Shown: piece by piece, positions 19,621 through 19,773 of the stretch | Position numbering within the stretch: the stretch's first letter is position 1 | Layout of the letters: the number at the start of each line of letters is the position of its first letter | Origin: an uncultured Clostridium sp. | GTDB taxonomy: Bacteria; Bacillota; Clostridia; Christensenellales; CAG-138 | Direction of reading: 5' to 3' | Length of the DNA stretch: 19,773 bases | NCBI GenBank assembly: GCA_900542285.1 | Contig: UQNF01000033.1 | Coordinates: forward strand, 1-19,773 | Made by a program: the position numbers and the translations under genes | Notes under the pieces: model-generated | Told to the model about the DNA's origin: nothing | The model's input: the letters and a program-made list of their open reading frames with translations, nothing else | Databases searched by the model: none

Positions 19621-19773
19621 CTAAGGGAACAGACGCCTGGATACAGCCTGTCCCGCCAAAGCGCATACCCAGCCCACGGCCACGCCTCCCAGGACGTCCG
19701 TGGGGAAATGGACGAAATGGTAGAGCCTGGAAAACGCGATGAGAGCCGCCAGGACCTCCGCCGCAATCCCCCA
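19621..19773 (-). CDS. PAP2-family phosphatase, C-terminal fragment
   Basis: The last 50 codons of a gene that enters from the right edge of the window; the 5' part is outside. The fragment shows the third PAP2 phosphatase motif exactly, SRxxxxxHxxxD (SRLYHFVHFPTD), followed by VLGGVAVGW and a hydrophobic helix, ending at a TAG at 19621-19623. Family members are membrane phosphatases acting on undecaprenyl pyrophosphate or phosphatidic acid; the substrate cannot be assigned from this piece. The gene ends 21 nt before the ribU promoter, and no terminator is seen in that gap. Confidence 0.85.
   Translation of the reverse strand, partial: WGIAAEVLAALIAFSRLYHFVHFPTDVLGGVAVGWVCALAGQAVSRRLFP

Overview
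The window looks like chromosome of a Gram-positive anaerobe of the class Clostridia (Bacillota), probably an uncultured gut or rumen lineage. This rests on strong AGGAGG-type ribosome binding sites, a pyruvate phosphate dikinase closest in residue numbering to the Clostridium symbiosum enzyme, ECF-type vitamin S-components under TPP and FMN riboswitches, a sortase and a dockerin-bearing secreted protein. Most genes use GC-rich third codon positions. The intergenic spaces and the dockerin gene are visibly more AT-rich. The exact genus cannot be read from the sequence alone.

Layout. 118-2748 (-): ppdK. 2902-3528 (+): an unrecognised acidic protein. 3583-4540 (+): promoter, TPP riboswitch, attenuator, a thiT-type thiamine S-component and a strong terminator. 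4572-5183 (-): a TlpA/ResA-like thioredoxin lipoprotein. 5263-9800 (-): the str cluster rpsL-rpsG-fusA-tuf, with a promoter before rpsL and a second one before tuf. 9920-10423 (-): a small repeat-rich membrane protein. 10686-11432 (-): yebC. 11507-12340 (-): a sortase whose promoter places the start codon at the predicted RNA 5' end. 12412-16440 (+): argS, prfB (with the programmed +1 frameshift), ybaB, recR and a terminator. 16602-17862 (+): a dockerin protein with its own promoter. 17883-18560 (+): a GNAT acetyltransferase. 18571-19600 (-): a RibU-type riboflavin S-component behind an FMN riboswitch. 19621-19773 (-): the C-terminal end of a PAP2-family phosphatase cut by the window edge.

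Functionally this is mostly a translation region: S12, S7, EF-G, EF-Tu, ArgRS, RF2 and YebC. Recombinational repair (YbaB-RecR) and two vitamin-salvage uptake proteins sit among them, with no biosynthetic genes or ECF energising module present. Cell-surface functions (sortase, dockerin protein, lipoprotein thioredoxin, repeat membrane protein) are interspersed.

I did not find a convincing new multi-gene system, CRISPR array, insertion sequence, prophage or tRNA/rRNA gene. The points most worth a second look are local: Arg at position 88 of S12, an altered HIGH signature in ArgRS, a probably leaderless sortase mRNA, a prfB frameshift site with an unusually distant Shine-Dalgarno-like element, dyad repeats around the dockerin promoter, the short-repeat membrane protein, and an intrinsic-terminator-like signal pointing the wrong way upstream of the TPP riboswitch.
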